Notes: generated by a model not told the origin, from the letters alone. A DNA stretch of 64,000 nt from Achromobacter xylosoxidans (GCF_002192695.1 NZ_MTLG01000081.1:62001-126000), one strand, 5' to 3'. Counted from the stretch's first letter, positions 26,164-35,174 are shown. Program-made: numbers and translations.

Positions 26164-26883
26164 TCAAGGCTTCAGGTCGATTTCCATGCGCACGAAGTCG
26201 CCGCGATACGTCACTTCGCCCAGATAGATGACACGGCGCTCCGGTCCGGTGAACACGCGCCGGACTTCCGCCACGGGCGCGTTCACATTGATGCCCAAAT
26301 GCCGCGCCACCTCGACATCGGCGGTCGAAATGGTCAGCACCTGGCGGGCGGAGACGATATCCACCGAAGACATGCCCATCAGGATGGGAATGACGGTCTC
26401 TTTGCGAAAGCGCGCAGGGTGCTTGGCAAAGATGACAGCGTCCAGGTAGATGTTGATGACGCAGTACGGCTGCCCATTGCGGGCATGGATACGCCGCATG
26501 AAGACATACTTTTCCGCGGCAACGCCGTCCGATTCGTTCAGCAACGGCGCGCGCGTGGACTCGTCGATATTGAGTATGGTCGGGTGCGTATCCCGATAGA
26601 CGCTGGACAGGTTCTCGAGCGTGGTCTCGACACGGAACCAACGGTTGTCCTGGGGCGCTCCCGTCACGAAGGTGCCGCGCCCCCGCTGTGGCGAAAGCAG
26701 TCCGTCGCGGGTAAGCCTTTCGATCGCCTGGCGCACCGTGACCTTGGCCACGTGGAACTCTTCGGCCAGCGCGTCGAGCGAGGGCAATTTCTCGCCGTTC
26801 TTCCACACGCCCTTCAGGATCCGCTGCCGGAACAGATCCGAAAGTTGTACGTAGAGAGGGGCTTGGGCGGTGTCGAGAATCAT
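26164..26883 (-). CDS. GntR-family regulator with UTRA effector domain
   Basis: This 239-residue protein has an N-terminal GntR winged helix (about 10-75, with Val-Ala-Lys-Val-Thr-Val-Arg-Gln-Ala in the recognition helix) and a UTRA ligand domain after about residue 90, as in the HutC subfamily. Its start overlaps the GMC oxidoreductase stop by four bases. It is the last gene of the importer operon and is probably its own regulator. The effector would be a compound handled by the GMC enzyme or importer. Confidence 0.92.
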   Translation of the reverse strand: MILDTAQAPLYVQLSDLFRQRILKGVWKNGEKLPSLDALAEEFHVAKVTVRQAIERLTRDGLLSPQRGRGTFVTGAPQDNRWFRVETTLENLSSVYRDTHPTILNIDESTRAPLLNESDGVAAEKYVFMRRIHARNGQPYCVINIYLDAVIFAKHPARFRKETVIPILMGMSSVDIVSARQVLTISTADVEVARHLGINVNAPVAEVRRVFTGPERRVIYLGEVTYRGDFVRMEIDLKP

Positions 26884-28547
26884 GGCGTCAAAGTGTCCGC
26901 GACTATATCACGCGCTTGCGGCCGGACTGCGCCACGCGCGTCTTCCAGGATCAGCGCGGCGCCCTTCTCACCGATCATGATCGCGGCGGCATTCGTATTC
27001 GTCGACACCATGCGAGGCATGACCGAAGCGTCGACGACCCGCAAGCGCTCGACCCCGCGCACGCGCAAGCGCGCGTCGACCACGGACCCAGCGTCGCCGC
27101 CCATGCGGCAGGTGCCGGCAGGATGGAACACCGTGCCGCCCTTGTTGCGCGCGAATTGTTCCAGCGCGGCGGCTGTCGTGACATCGTTTCCCGGCAGGTA
27201 TTCCACACCGGTCACCAGATCGCGGAACGACGGCTGGGCATAGATGTCGCGCAACATGCGCAAACCCGCGACCAGAACCTTCGCATCGCGCGGCTCGGTC
27301 AGATAGTTCGAGACGATGCGCGGCGATGCCAACGGATCCGTACCCACGATCTCCACGGCGCCGCGCGAATCGGGCCGGCATTGTGTCGCCGACGCGGAGA
27401 AACCTGAGAATCGATGCAACGGATCGCCGGGCTTGTCGACCGACAGCGGCATGACATTGAAGAGTATGTCCGCCCGGCCGCCGACCGCGTGCTCGGTCGC
27501 CGCCAGCCCGCCTACCTGGCCGGCGCCCACCGTGAGCGGTCCCCTGCCCTGGAACAACCATTGCGCTCCCATGCCCGCGAGGCTGAGCGGATTGCGTACC
27601 GCGTCGTTGAGCGACATGCGCCGCTTCAGCTTGACGATCACGCGCGCCTGGTAATGATCCTGCAGGTTGCGGCCGACTTCCGGCGAGTGCGCCGCAACCG
27701 CGATGCCGTGCCTGGCAAGCAGCGCCGCATCGCCCACGCCCGAAAGCTGCAGCACCTGAGGCGATTGCAGCGCGCCCGCTGCAAGCACCACCTCGGCATC
27801 CGCCATCGCACGCTTCAATTGACCCTCTTGCACCCACTCCACGCCCAGCGCCCTGCCTCCTTCGATCAGGATGCGCGTGACATGGGCGCCAGTCTCGATC
27901 ACCAGGTTCGGACGCGACCTGACCGGGTACAGAAACGCGGTCGCGGCATCGCAGCGCCAACGGTTGCCGAGCGTCAGCTGGTAAGGTCCCACCCCTTCCG
28001 ATTCGGCGCCGTTGAAATCGTCATTTCGCCGGCACCCGGCCTCGACTGCCGCTTCCACCCACGCAGCCGTGTAGGGATGGTCATTGCGCAGATTGGAGAC
28101 GCGGAGTTCGCCACTAGCCCCGTGATACTCGGACTCGCCTGCTTCGTAGCGCTCGGATTTCTTGAAGTACGGCAGCACGTCCCGATAGCCCCAGCCGGTC
28201 GCGCCGAGACTGGCCCAATCATCGTAGTCCTCGTGTTGTCCGCGGATGTACAACAAGCCGTTGATCACGCTAGACCCGCCCAGCGCCTTGCCCCGCGGCC
28301 ACAGAATGGTGCGATTGCCAGTCTCGGCCTGGGCTTCGATCGGGAACAGCCGGGAGAACCTCGGATCGTAGATGGTCTTGAAGTAACCCACCGGCAGCTT
28401 GAGCCAGAAATTATGCGCAGCCGCGCCCGCCTCCAGCAGCAGCACGCGCACCGCCGGATCGCGGCTGAGCCGATTGGCCAGCACGCATCCGGCGGAGCCG
28501 CCGCCGATGACGATGTAATCAAAGCCCGCGCCAGCCGGAATGCTCAT
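26880..28547 (-). CDS. GMC-family FAD oxidoreductase (choline dehydrogenase-like)
   Basis: This 555-residue flavoenzyme of the glucose-methanol-choline family oxidises an alcohol group. The N-terminal FAD motif reads Gly-Gly-Gly-Ser-Ala-Gly-Cys near residue 15. Gly-Lys-Ala-Leu-Gly-Gly-Ser-Ser (family signature 1) is near 82. A C-terminal His-Pro-Ala-Gly-Thr-Cys-Arg-Met-Gly carries the active-site His. The start at 28547 overlaps the binding-protein stop, giving an ATGA coupling. The alcohol substrate is presumably delivered by the adjacent importer. Confidence 0.93.
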   Translation of the reverse strand: MSIPAGAGFDYIVIGGGSAGCVLANRLSRDPAVRVLLLEAGAAAHNFWLKLPVGYFKTIYDPRFSRLFPIEAQAETGNRTILWPRGKALGGSSVINGLLYIRGQHEDYDDWASLGATGWGYRDVLPYFKKSERYEAGESEYHGASGELRVSNLRNDHPYTAAWVEAAVEAGCRRNDDFNGAESEGVGPYQLTLGNRWRCDAATAFLYPVRSRPNLVIETGAHVTRILIEGGRALGVEWVQEGQLKRAMADAEVVLAAGALQSPQVLQLSGVGDAALLARHGIAVAAHSPEVGRNLQDHYQARVIVKLKRRMSLNDAVRNPLSLAGMGAQWLFQGRGPLTVGAGQVGGLAATEHAVGGRADILFNVMPLSVDKPGDPLHRFSGFSASATQCRPDSRGAVEIVGTDPLASPRIVSNYLTEPRDAKVLVAGLRMLRDIYAQPSFRDLVTGVEYLPGNDVTTAAALEQFARNKGGTVFHPAGTCRMGGDAGSVVDARLRVRGVERLRVVDASVMPRMVSTNTNAAAIMIGEKGAALILEDARGAVRPQARDIVADTLTP

Positions 28548-29542
28548 GCCTTGATCGCCTCCAGATAGGCCGAAGGATCGAAGTAGCGCGAGGCGGGCAC
28601 GGGATTCGGAATGTTCCCGGCCTGCGCGAAGAAGTCGGTCACCTGTTGCAGCCAGCGGGTCACTGAACCATCCTCGTACTTGGTGCGCCACTCGGCCGTG
28701 GAGAAATACTTGGCCTGCTTGAACTGCGCCTTGAACTCGGCCAGCGGCACGTCCTTGTACTGCGTCTTCTGCAGCGTCTCCACCGCGGCGTCCGGGGTCT
28801 TCACGATGGCGTCGTTGGCCTCGCCCCAGGCGGCGATGAGGCTGCGGATGGCCGGCTTCTGGGCCTCGTAGAAATCATTCCTGGCCGCCCATCCGCCCAT
28901 GATCGCCGCCTCCGGATAGAACGCGGAAGCGTCGATCAGCATGCGCGCATTGGACACCTTGGACCGGACGATCGTATCGAACGGCACCCAGAGCGCCACC
29001 GCGCTGACCGCGCCTGATACGAACGAGGTCACTGCGTCGGCCATGCGCTGGTTGACGATCTGCACGTCCTTGCCCGGGTCGAGCTTGGCCGCGCGCAAGG
29101 CCCGGTCCAGGAACACATGGGCGGTCGTGCCCGTCGTCGTGGAGATCTGCTTGCCCTTCAGGTCGGCCACGGTCTTGATCGACTCGTCGCGGACCCAGAG
29201 CTGGGCGGTGCCGTACTCGATGTCGTTGACAAGAAAGACCTTGCCCTGGCCGCGGGCTGGAAAGTTCGACACGACCGCGCCGGTGGCCAGCACATCGAGG
29301 CTGCCGCCTATCATCGCCTGGAAGATTTCCAGGCCCGTGGTGAAGACGATGGGCTCCAGTTCCAAACCATGCTTGGCGTAGCTGCCCATCTGCAGGCCCA
29401 GCCACAAGTGGCCGTCGACGGCGGGCGTATGCAAGTAGCCGACGCGCAGTTTCTTGCGCGCCTGGCCTATGGCGGGCGCCGCGATTGCTGTGATGGACGC
29501 GGCTACGCCCGCCTTGAGTAGGGTTCTGCGGTCGAGCTTCAT
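28544..29542 (-). CDS. TauA/SsuA-like ABC substrate-binding protein
   Basis: This 332-residue periplasmic receptor has a Tat-like signal (Asp-Arg-Arg-Thr-Leu-Leu-Lys-Ala-Gly) and then the NMT1/SsuA fold, including Leu-Lys-Gly-Lys-Gln-Ile-Ser-Thr near residue 130. The family binds taurine, alkanesulfonates, nitrate or pyrimidine precursors. No sulfonate monooxygenase is nearby; a GMC oxidoreductase is, so an alcohol-bearing organic solute is equally possible. Confidence 0.9.
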   Translation of the reverse strand: MKLDRRTLLKAGVAASITAIAAPAIGQARKKLRVGYLHTPAVDGHLWLGLQMGSYAKHGLELEPIVFTTGLEIFQAMIGGSLDVLATGAVVSNFPARGQGKVFLVNDIEYGTAQLWVRDESIKTVADLKGKQISTTTGTTAHVFLDRALRAAKLDPGKDVQIVNQRMADAVTSFVSGAVSAVALWVPFDTIVRSKVSNARMLIDASAFYPEAAIMGGWAARNDFYEAQKPAIRSLIAAWGEANDAIVKTPDAAVETLQKTQYKDVPLAEFKAQFKQAKYFSTAEWRTKYEDGSVTRWLQQVTDFFAQAGNIPNPVPASRYFDPSAYLEAIKA

Positions 29543-29576
29543 GGAGTCTCCTTGTGGTGGGGCTGCTGACGCAGGC

Positions 29577-30434
29577 TCAATCGGTCGGCCGGACGGATTG
29601 GCGGGCCTGGGCTTGGTACTCGAACATGACCAGCTCCCGGATCTCCCGGCTCAACTCAACGAAGCGAGGGTCCTCGTGGACCCGCTCCGAACGCGGGTAG
29701 CCGAAAGGCACCTCTATCACCTTGCGCACCTTGGAAGGCCGGGCGGTGACCACGACGATCTTTGACGACAGATAGATGGCCTCTTCCACCGAGTGGGTGA
29801 TCAGCATCACCGTCTTGCCTTCGGTCTGCAGCACTTCGAGCAGCAGATCCTGCATGGCGGTCCGGGTCTGCGCATCCAGCGCGCCAAAGGGCTCGTCCAT
29901 CAACAGGAACTGGGGCTTGACGGCGTAGGCGCGCGCAATCGCCAGCCGCTGCCGCATGCCGCCGGAAAGGTGCTTCGGAAAGTGATCCGCGAAGTCGCTC
30001 AGGCCCATCAGCTTCATGTAGCGCTGGCAGATCTCGGCGCGTTCCTGCGGGCTCGCTTTGTTGGCCGCGAGCTTCATGCCGAACTCGATGTTTCCGCGCA
30101 CCGTCAGCCACGGGAACACGCCGTATTCCTGGAAGATCACGCCGCGGTCGGGCCCGGGCGCCGTGACAGGCCGCCCATCCAGCGTCACGGCGCCGGCGGT
30201 CGGCTGCACGAATCCGCCGACGATGTTCATCAAGGTCGTCTTGCCGCAGCCCGAGGGGCCGATGATGGACACGAACTCGCCATCCCGGATGTCCAGGGTC
30301 ACGCCGTCCACCACCCTCATCGGCCCGCTGGCGGTGGGAAAGTCCACGGTGACGTTATCGAACCTGATCCTGACTTTCGGTTCCTGGGAAGGCTTCGGCG
30401 TAGCGGTATCCACGCTGCGCAGTTGGGTGCTCAT
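29577..30434 (-). CDS. TauB/SsuB-like ABC importer ATPase
   Basis: This 285-residue ATPase has Walker A Gly-Pro-Ser-Gly-Cys-Gly-Lys-Thr near residue 69, a Leu-Ser-Gly-Gly-Met-Arg-Gln-Arg signature and Leu-Leu-Met-Asp-Glu-Pro-Phe-Gly-Ala-Leu-Asp Walker B, all typical of the nitrate/sulfonate/taurine class. ATG 30434 is used; ATG 30440 two codons earlier is equally possible. It lies between the permease and the binding protein on one transcript. Confidence 0.94.
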   Translation of the reverse strand: MSTQLRSVDTATPKPSQEPKVRIRFDNVTVDFPTASGPMRVVDGVTLDIRDGEFVSIIGPSGCGKTTLMNIVGGFVQPTAGAVTLDGRPVTAPGPDRGVIFQEYGVFPWLTVRGNIEFGMKLAANKASPQERAEICQRYMKLMGLSDFADHFPKHLSGGMRQRLAIARAYAVKPQFLLMDEPFGALDAQTRTAMQDLLLEVLQTEGKTVMLITHSVEEAIYLSSKIVVVTARPSKVRKVIEVPFGYPRSERVHEDPRFVELSREIRELVMFEYQAQARQSVRPTD

Positions 30435-30463
30435 GGTCATGGTCTTGGATGTCCGGGACGTTC

Positions 30464-31231
30464 TCAGGCGATGCGGTCTTGCCACGCGACCAGGCGGCGG
30501 CTTGCGGCCCTCAGGGCCAGGTCCATCAGCATGGCGATGAGGCCGATGCAGATGATCCCGACGTAGATCACGTCCAGCTGGAAGAACGAGGACGCATTCT
30601 GGATCAGCGCTCCCAGCCCCTGCTGGGCCGCAATCAGCTCGGACGCCACCAGCGTGGCCCAGGCCACGCCCAGCGCCACCCGAATGGCGGTCAGGATGTG
30701 CGGCACGGTCAACGGGACGATGACCTTGATGAAGATCTCCACATCATTGGCACCCAGCGTCCGCGCCACGCGCACGAAGATCGGGCTGATCTGGGCGATG
30801 CCCTCGTACATCACGATGACGCCGGCAAAGAACGAGGCATAGAACAGGATGACGGTCTTGGCCGATTCGCCGATCCCGAAGTAGACGATCACCAGCGGAA
30901 TCAGCGCGATCGGCGGGAGCGCGCGGAAGAAGTTGATGACGGGATCGATGAAGATCCGCAGCCCCCGATACCAGCCCAGGCAAAAGCCCACGGGCACCGC
31001 GACCAGGATGCCTAGCGCAACGCCCGTGAAGACGCGGCGGGCCGACATCCAGATGTCCAGCCACAGCCGGTCCTTGGAAAGCTCGATGAACTTTTCGATG
31101 ACCGCGGCGGGCGAAGGAACGAGCGCGGGGCTGACCAGCCCGCTGGCGCGCACCGCCAGCCACAGCGCCAGGATGCATAGCCATGGGGCCGCGATCAGCA
31201 GCGGGCGCGAGATGAAGGACGGAAGGCGCAT
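30464..31231 (-). CDS. TauC/SsuC-like ABC importer permease
   Basis: This 255-residue inner-membrane protein has six predicted helices and the coupling-loop motif Val-Ala-Arg-Thr-Leu-Gly-Ala with its downstream Ile-Val-Pro near residue 160. It is the first gene of the minus-strand group of permease, ATPase, receptor, GMC oxidoreductase and GntR. It is divergent from an enolase-superfamily gene across an 81-base gap. Confidence 0.93.
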   Translation of the reverse strand: MRLPSFISRPLLIAAPWLCILALWLAVRASGLVSPALVPSPAAVIEKFIELSKDRLWLDIWMSARRVFTGVALGILVAVPVGFCLGWYRGLRIFIDPVINFFRALPPIALIPLVIVYFGIGESAKTVILFYASFFAGVIVMYEGIAQISPIFVRVARTLGANDVEIFIKVIVPLTVPHILTAIRVALGVAWATLVASELIAAQQGLGALIQNASSFFQLDVIYVGIICIGLIAMLMDLALRAASRRLVAWQDRIA

Positions 31232-31267
31232 GGTGTGTATAGAGGGTTAGACCTGAGTTGCAATCCG

Positions 31268-31299
31268 TAAGTGCTAAACATACTATAGACCAGTACTTA
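31268..31299. promoter_or_regulatory. Near-palindrome in importer/enolase-type divergent gap
   Basis: TAAGTGCT (31268-31275) and AGTACTTA (31292-31299) match as inverted arms at seven of eight positions around a 16-base AT-rich centre. The gap serves both divergent promoters. The GntR protein encoded at 26164-26883 is a plausible ligand; this is inference. Confidence 0.35.
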
Positions 31300-31312
31300 A
31301 TATCTTAAAGCC

Positions 31313-32479
31313 ATGACAAACCCTAATGCCAAGCAATCCCTGACCGCCGGGCCGTTCACGCTGGCGCGCATCGACGCCTACGTGCTGCGCTGGCCGGTCA
31401 AGCGCCCGGTACAGACCTCGTTCGGCACCATGCATGACCGCCCCGCCCTGCTCGTGCGGGTGGAAGATGCGGATGGCGCGGTCGGCTGGGGAGAGGTCTG
31501 GTGCAACTTTCCCGGCTGCGGCGCGGAACACCGCGCCCGCCTGCTTGAAACCGTAGTCGCGCCGCTGGTTGTCGGCCAGTCCTACGCCTCTGCCGAAGCC
31601 GCGTTTGCGCACATGAGCGCGCGCACCGCGGTGCTTGCCATCCAATCCGGCGAGCCGGGACCCATCGCGCAAGTAATCGCCGGCATCGACCTGGCCTTGT
31701 GGGACATGCTGTCCCGCCGGACGGGCTTGCCGCTATGGGAATTCCTGGGCGGCACCTCGGACGTGATCCGCGTCTACGCAAGCGGCATCAACCCAGAACG
31801 CCCCGAAGATACGGTTCTCGCCAAACACGCTGAGGGCTATCGCGCCTTCAAGCTCAAGGTGGGCTTTGGCGAAGAACGGGATCTCGCCAACGTCAGAACG
31901 ATCCATGCCTGGCTGCCCCCAGGCAATGAACTCATGCTGGACGCCAATCAGGCCTGGGACCTGGGAGGCGCGCTGCACATGGCCGGCCGCTTCAGCGAGT
32001 TCACGCCGGGCTGGCTGGAGGAGCCGCTGCGCGCGAACCGGCCCCTATCGGAATGGGCGCAACTGGCTGAGCAAATGGAAATCCCTCTCGCGGCCGGCGA
32101 AAACCTCATCGGTTCAGATGCCTTCGAGGCGGCGATCAACAGCAGGACTTTGAAGATCGTGCAGCCCGATCTGGCCAAATGGGGCGGCATTTCCGGCTGC
32201 CTGCCCGTCATCGACAGGATTCACGAGGCGGGCCTGCGCTATTGCCCGCACTTCCTAGGGGCGGGCGTCGGCCAGCTCGCCTCCGCGCACATCCTCGCCG
32301 CCCGCGGACGAACTGGCGGCATGCTCGAAATCGATTCCAACGAGAATCCTCTGCGCGCAGTTCTGAGCCCGGCATTGGGTGTCATCGTCGAAGGAGAAGC
32401 CAAACTCGGAAACGAGGCGGGTCTGGGCGTGGAACCAGACATCGCGCAGTTGCGCGACATCTGCGGCTTGCGTCCATAG
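31313..32479 (+). CDS. Mandelate racemase/muconate lactonizing enzyme-family protein
   Basis: This 388-residue enolase-superfamily enzyme has Lys-Leu-Lys near residue 180 and metal ligands Asp in Leu-Asp-Ala-Asn-Gln-Ala-Trp, Glu in Leu-Glu-Glu-Pro-Leu and Glu in Ala-Gly-Glu-Asn-Leu. Gln-Pro-Asp-Leu-Ala-Lys-Trp-Gly-Gly follows, then a His in Cys-Pro-His-Phe. The Lys-x-Lys plus His-Asp dyad pattern matches mandelate racemase-type acid-sugar dehydratases or racemases. It is divergent from the GMC/ABC operon, so a hydroxy- or sugar-acid pathway is plausible. Confidence 0.9.
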   Translation: MTNPNAKQSLTAGPFTLARIDAYVLRWPVKRPVQTSFGTMHDRPALLVRVEDADGAVGWGEVWCNFPGCGAEHRARLLETVVAPLVVGQSYASAEAAFAHMSARTAVLAIQSGEPGPIAQVIAGIDLALWDMLSRRTGLPLWEFLGGTSDVIRVYASGINPERPEDTVLAKHAEGYRAFKLKVGFGEERDLANVRTIHAWLPPGNELMLDANQAWDLGGALHMAGRFSEFTPGWLEEPLRANRPLSEWAQLAEQMEIPLAAGENLIGSDAFEAAINSRTLKIVQPDLAKWGGISGCLPVIDRIHEAGLRYCPHFLGAGVGQLASAHILAARGRTGGMLEIDSNENPLRAVLSPALGVIVEGEAKLGNEAGLGVEPDIAQLRDICGLRP

Positions 32480-32530
32480 ACGCCCCTTCCTTGCCTTGTC
32501 GTCGGGACCGGCAGGAACGTGGAGCGGGCA

Positions 32531-33679
32531 CTAACGAAGCGCAGCCTGCTGAAGCGCCTGATGATCCGCATGGACCGCGGGCTCATCGAGCGCCCTTGAG
32601 CACATGACCACTACCGCTCGATTGCTGGAGAGGTCGCTAAGCCATGAGCTTCCCAGTCCTCCTGACCAGCCCGCGGTCCCTCGCAAGGCCTCGGTGAAAG
32701 ACCGACCCGCGTCAACGGAAACACCGTAACCCCAGCCACGGCCATCAAGAAAGCCGGCGGCATCGGCGCGCTGTTCGGCCGTCAGATGGTCGGTCAGCAT
32801 ACGCCTGATCCAAGCCTTGCCCAGCAGCCGCCCTGTGGGCGTTTCGCCCCCGGCATGCAGCATGCGCACGAAGGCCATGTAGTCGCCAGCCGTTGAGACC
32901 AAACCGCCTTCCCCGCCCTCGAATGCGGGGGGATTTGCCCAAGCGCTCTCCTCTTTCGGACTATCTGCGAGCCGGCGATCGCTGTAATAAGCAGGTGTGA
33001 GGCGGGACAACTGCCCGGGGGCAACATAAAAGCCGGTGTCCTTCATCTCCAACGGCTCGAACACCTGCGTAGCCAGGAACTCGGACAATGCCATGCCGGA
33101 GAGCCGGGCGATCAGCACGCCTTGCACATTGGACGCGACCGAATAGAACCACCGGTCTCCCGGATGCGCCAACAGCGGCAACGCGCCGAGCCTTCGAAGC
33201 CACTCCTCCGGCCCCATAGCCGCGGCAGGCCGGGGAGCATCAAAACCCACGAGCTGTTGGCGCGCGACCTCCCGCTGGAACGGCGTGCTGCCGGGAGCGG
33301 CGGGCACGATACCCGTGCCCAGCCGGGATGTCAGGATGTCCTCGACAGTGATCTCGCGCTTCGCGGCAACCGTTAGATCCAGTTCGCCGTGCAGATCGAC
33401 CAGCACCTTCGGCTTGCCAAGCTCCGGCAGCCACTTGGCCACGGGCTCGGTCAGCTCGATATGGAGTCTCTCGATCAACATCATGAGGGCGACCGCCGTG
33501 ATCGGCTTGGTCATTGACGAGATACGGAAAATCGCGTCAGGCGCCAGAACGGCTGAGTGCTCCATATCAACGTGTCCGGCCGCAATAATGCGGCTTGGTG
33601 ATTTTCCGCTGAAGTGCGCCACGACGGCGCCAGGACTAAGCGTGCCCGCAGCCGCCAATGCCTCATCGATATCGCCCAT
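32531..33679 (-). CDS. Serine hydrolase, class C beta-lactamase/EstB-like
   Basis: This 382-residue protein of the beta-lactamase superfamily has the nucleophile tetrad Ser55-Met-Thr-Lys58 and a Tyr-Ser-Val motif near residue 180. A C-terminal Gly-Trp-Ser-Gly-Gly replaces the Lys-Thr-Gly box, as in EstB-type esterases. No signal peptide is seen, which argues against a periplasmic beta-lactamase. It is divergent from tetR and shares the intergenic operator-like site at 33818. Confidence 0.88.
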   Translation of the reverse strand: MGDIDEALAAAGTLSPGAVVAHFSGKSPSRIIAAGHVDMEHSAVLAPDAIFRISSMTKPITAVALMMLIERLHIELTEPVAKWLPELGKPKVLVDLHGELDLTVAAKREITVEDILTSRLGTGIVPAAPGSTPFQREVARQQLVGFDAPRPAAAMGPEEWLRRLGALPLLAHPGDRWFYSVASNVQGVLIARLSGMALSEFLATQVFEPLEMKDTGFYVAPGQLSRLTPAYYSDRRLADSPKEESAWANPPAFEGGEGGLVSTAGDYMAFVRMLHAGGETPTGRLLGKAWIRRMLTDHLTAEQRADAAGFLDGRGWGYGVSVDAGRSFTEALRGTAGWSGGLGSSWLSDLSSNRAVVVMCSRALDEPAVHADHQALQQAALR

Positions 33680-33817
33680 GGTTTCTCCACTGTCATTGGA
33701 TCCATGCCTTTTACCCGGCGCGGCGCTCTCCGCCTTGAACGAAATTGCAGACGGCCGACTATGGCCATGTACTCTCGCAATCCGCCGCTCGCCGTGGGAA
33801 TGGCGTCGAAAAATATT

Positions 33818-33834
33818 GTTTACCAGTCAGTACA
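33818..33834. promoter_or_regulatory. Operator-like 17-mer, copy 1 (upstream of tetR-family gene)
   Basis: GTTTACCAGTCAGTACA matches the other two copies (34526 and, reversed, 35175) at almost every position. It lies 44 bases before the TetR-family start in the divergent gap with the serine hydrolase gene, preceded by AT-rich sequence that could contain a -35 box. It is probably the autoregulatory site. Confidence 0.65.
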
Positions 33835-33878
33835 TTATTACCTATACTTCAACGCCTGAACTGCGAAGGACAGCAACC

Positions 33879-34460
33879 ATGAGTGGAAGGCCCAAAGAGT
33901 ACGACGACACTGCCGTCATAGACGCCGCGATGGACGTTTTCTGGACCAACGGCTACGAAGCCAGCTCAACGCAAGAGCTGTGCGAACGCACAGGCTTGGG
34001 GCGTGGCAGCCTCTACCATGCCTTTGGCAGCAAGCAGAACCTCTACGAGCAAGCCTTGCGCCGCTATCAAGAACTGGGGCTGCAGGCGCAGTCCGACATT
34101 CTCAACGGCCCAGGCACGGCCAAGGAACGGTTGCGCGCGTTACTGCAATGGGGCGTCGACGGCGACCTGGATCCGGCCAGGCGCCGCAGTTGCATGGCTC
34201 TTTTTTCGGTCATGGAGCGCAGCAGCAAAGATCCCGTCATCGACCGGATCAACCGCAGCTATGTCAACAAGCTGGAAGCGACAATCTGCCACGTCATCGC
34301 CGTAGACCAGCGCAATGGCGAGCTTGCAAGCGGCCGGCCGGCGCTGGAAGTGACGCGCGCGTTCCTGGCAAGCTACTACGGGCTGCGCATCCTTGGACAA
34401 TCCATGCCAGACCGGGCGTTTCTTCAAGATGTGCTGGAGGGCACCCTGGCTAGTCTATGA
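33879..34460 (+). CDS. TetR-family transcriptional repressor
   Basis: This 193-residue protein has an N-terminal TetR helix-turn-helix (Thr-Gln-Glu-Leu-Cys-Glu-Arg-Thr-Gly-Leu-Gly-Arg-Gly-Ser-Leu-Tyr-His-Ala-Phe) at about 29-47 and an all-helical ligand domain. ATG 33879 fits the family start. It is followed by a RidA-family gene and an MFS exporter gene, and all three have the same operator-like 17-mer upstream, so this protein most likely represses the whole set. Confidence 0.93.
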   Translation: MSGRPKEYDDTAVIDAAMDVFWTNGYEASSTQELCERTGLGRGSLYHAFGSKQNLYEQALRRYQELGLQAQSDILNGPGTAKERLRALLQWGVDGDLDPARRRSCMALFSVMERSSKDPVIDRINRSYVNKLEATICHVIAVDQRNGELASGRPALEVTRAFLASYYGLRILGQSMPDRAFLQDVLEGTLASL

Positions 34461-34525
34461 GCCATGAAGCCCGCGTTGGAATCACGATAACCGTCGCAGG
34501 CCCCGGCCTATTTTTTTCAACAATT

Positions 34526-34542
34526 GTTTATCGATCAGTACA
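34526..34542. promoter_or_regulatory. Operator-like 17-mer, copy 2 (upstream of ridA-like gene)
   Basis: GTTTATCGATCAGTACA lies 22 bases before the RidA-family start and is preceded, like copy 1, by TTGTTT-type sequence. It contains the TGATCA-like dyad core in its centre (CGATCAG). Confidence 0.65.
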
Positions 34543-34564
34543 CTATCACCCAAAAAGAGCCTAT

Positions 34565-35062
34565 ATGAATCATCCTTCAAACACTGATGTACGCCGCGTG
34601 GCAACCAGAACGGGCGCAGTCGCAATTCCAGCCTCTCTGGAGTCCGATGTTGCGCAGTACCACTATGCGCCGGCGCGCCGCGCAGGCGACTTTGTGTACC
34701 TCTCGGGCATCGTGGCTTGCAACCCAACCAGCGAGCCGATGAGCGAAGCCGCGTTCTGCGATGAATTGCGCATTGTGTTCAAACAGATTGAGCGCCTGCT
34801 TTCCGCCTGCGACGCGCAGATGGAGGATGTCATCGAGTTGCAGATGTTCCATGTATTCGGCAGTGACCGCCTGGACCTGGACAAGGCCGGCCAGTTGGCC
34901 GCCATAGGCCGGGTTCGGGATGAATTCTTCTTCGCTCCCTACCCTGCCGCGGTGGAACTGGAAGTTGCCGACTTGAACCCCGAAGGCGGCCTGGTGGAGA
35001 TCAAGGCGGTGGCGTTTGCACCGCTCACCCGCACAACCGCCAACGAGACCGCCACCCCATGA
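34565..35062 (+). CDS. RidA-family (YjgF/YER057c/UK114) protein
   Basis: This 165-residue protein has the RidA fold. Gly-Asp-Phe-Val-Tyr-Leu-Ser-Gly is near residue 40 and Pro-Ala-Ala-Val-Glu-Leu-Glu-Val is near 125, where canonical members have Pro-Ala-Arg-Ala. The usual Arg that binds the enamine or imine carboxylate is therefore replaced by Val, which makes classical 2-aminoacrylate deamination doubtful. The start at 34565 lies just after the operator-like site. Confidence 0.87.
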   Translation: MNHPSNTDVRRVATRTGAVAIPASLESDVAQYHYAPARRAGDFVYLSGIVACNPTSEPMSEAAFCDELRIVFKQIERLLSACDAQMEDVIELQMFHVFGSDRLDLDKAGQLAAIGRVRDEFFFAPYPAAVELEVADLNPEGGLVEIKAVAFAPLTRTTANETATP

Positions 35063-35140
35063 GAACGCGCGCACGCCGGAACATATTCTCATCATCCCGG
35101 TGGTGAAGCCAACGAGAAGTCTGCTACCCCAACAACGATC

Positions 35141-35165
35141 ACCGGCCTAGCGGCCGGTTCTTTTG
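35141..35165 (+). terminator. Rho-independent terminator after ridA-like gene
   Basis: ACCGGCC (35141-35147) and GGCCGGT (35152-35158) form a seven-pair stem with a four-base loop, followed by TCTTTT. An outer CCCCAA/TTGGGG pair can extend it. It separates the RidA gene from the MFS gene, which then has its own operator. Confidence 0.7.
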
Positions 35166-35174
35166 GGGCAATTT

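Noticed and set aside
32531-33679. Serine hydrolase as a beta-lactamase resistance gene
   Set aside because: It has Ser-x-x-Lys but no signal peptide and no Lys-Thr-Gly box, so an EstB-like esterase is more probable.
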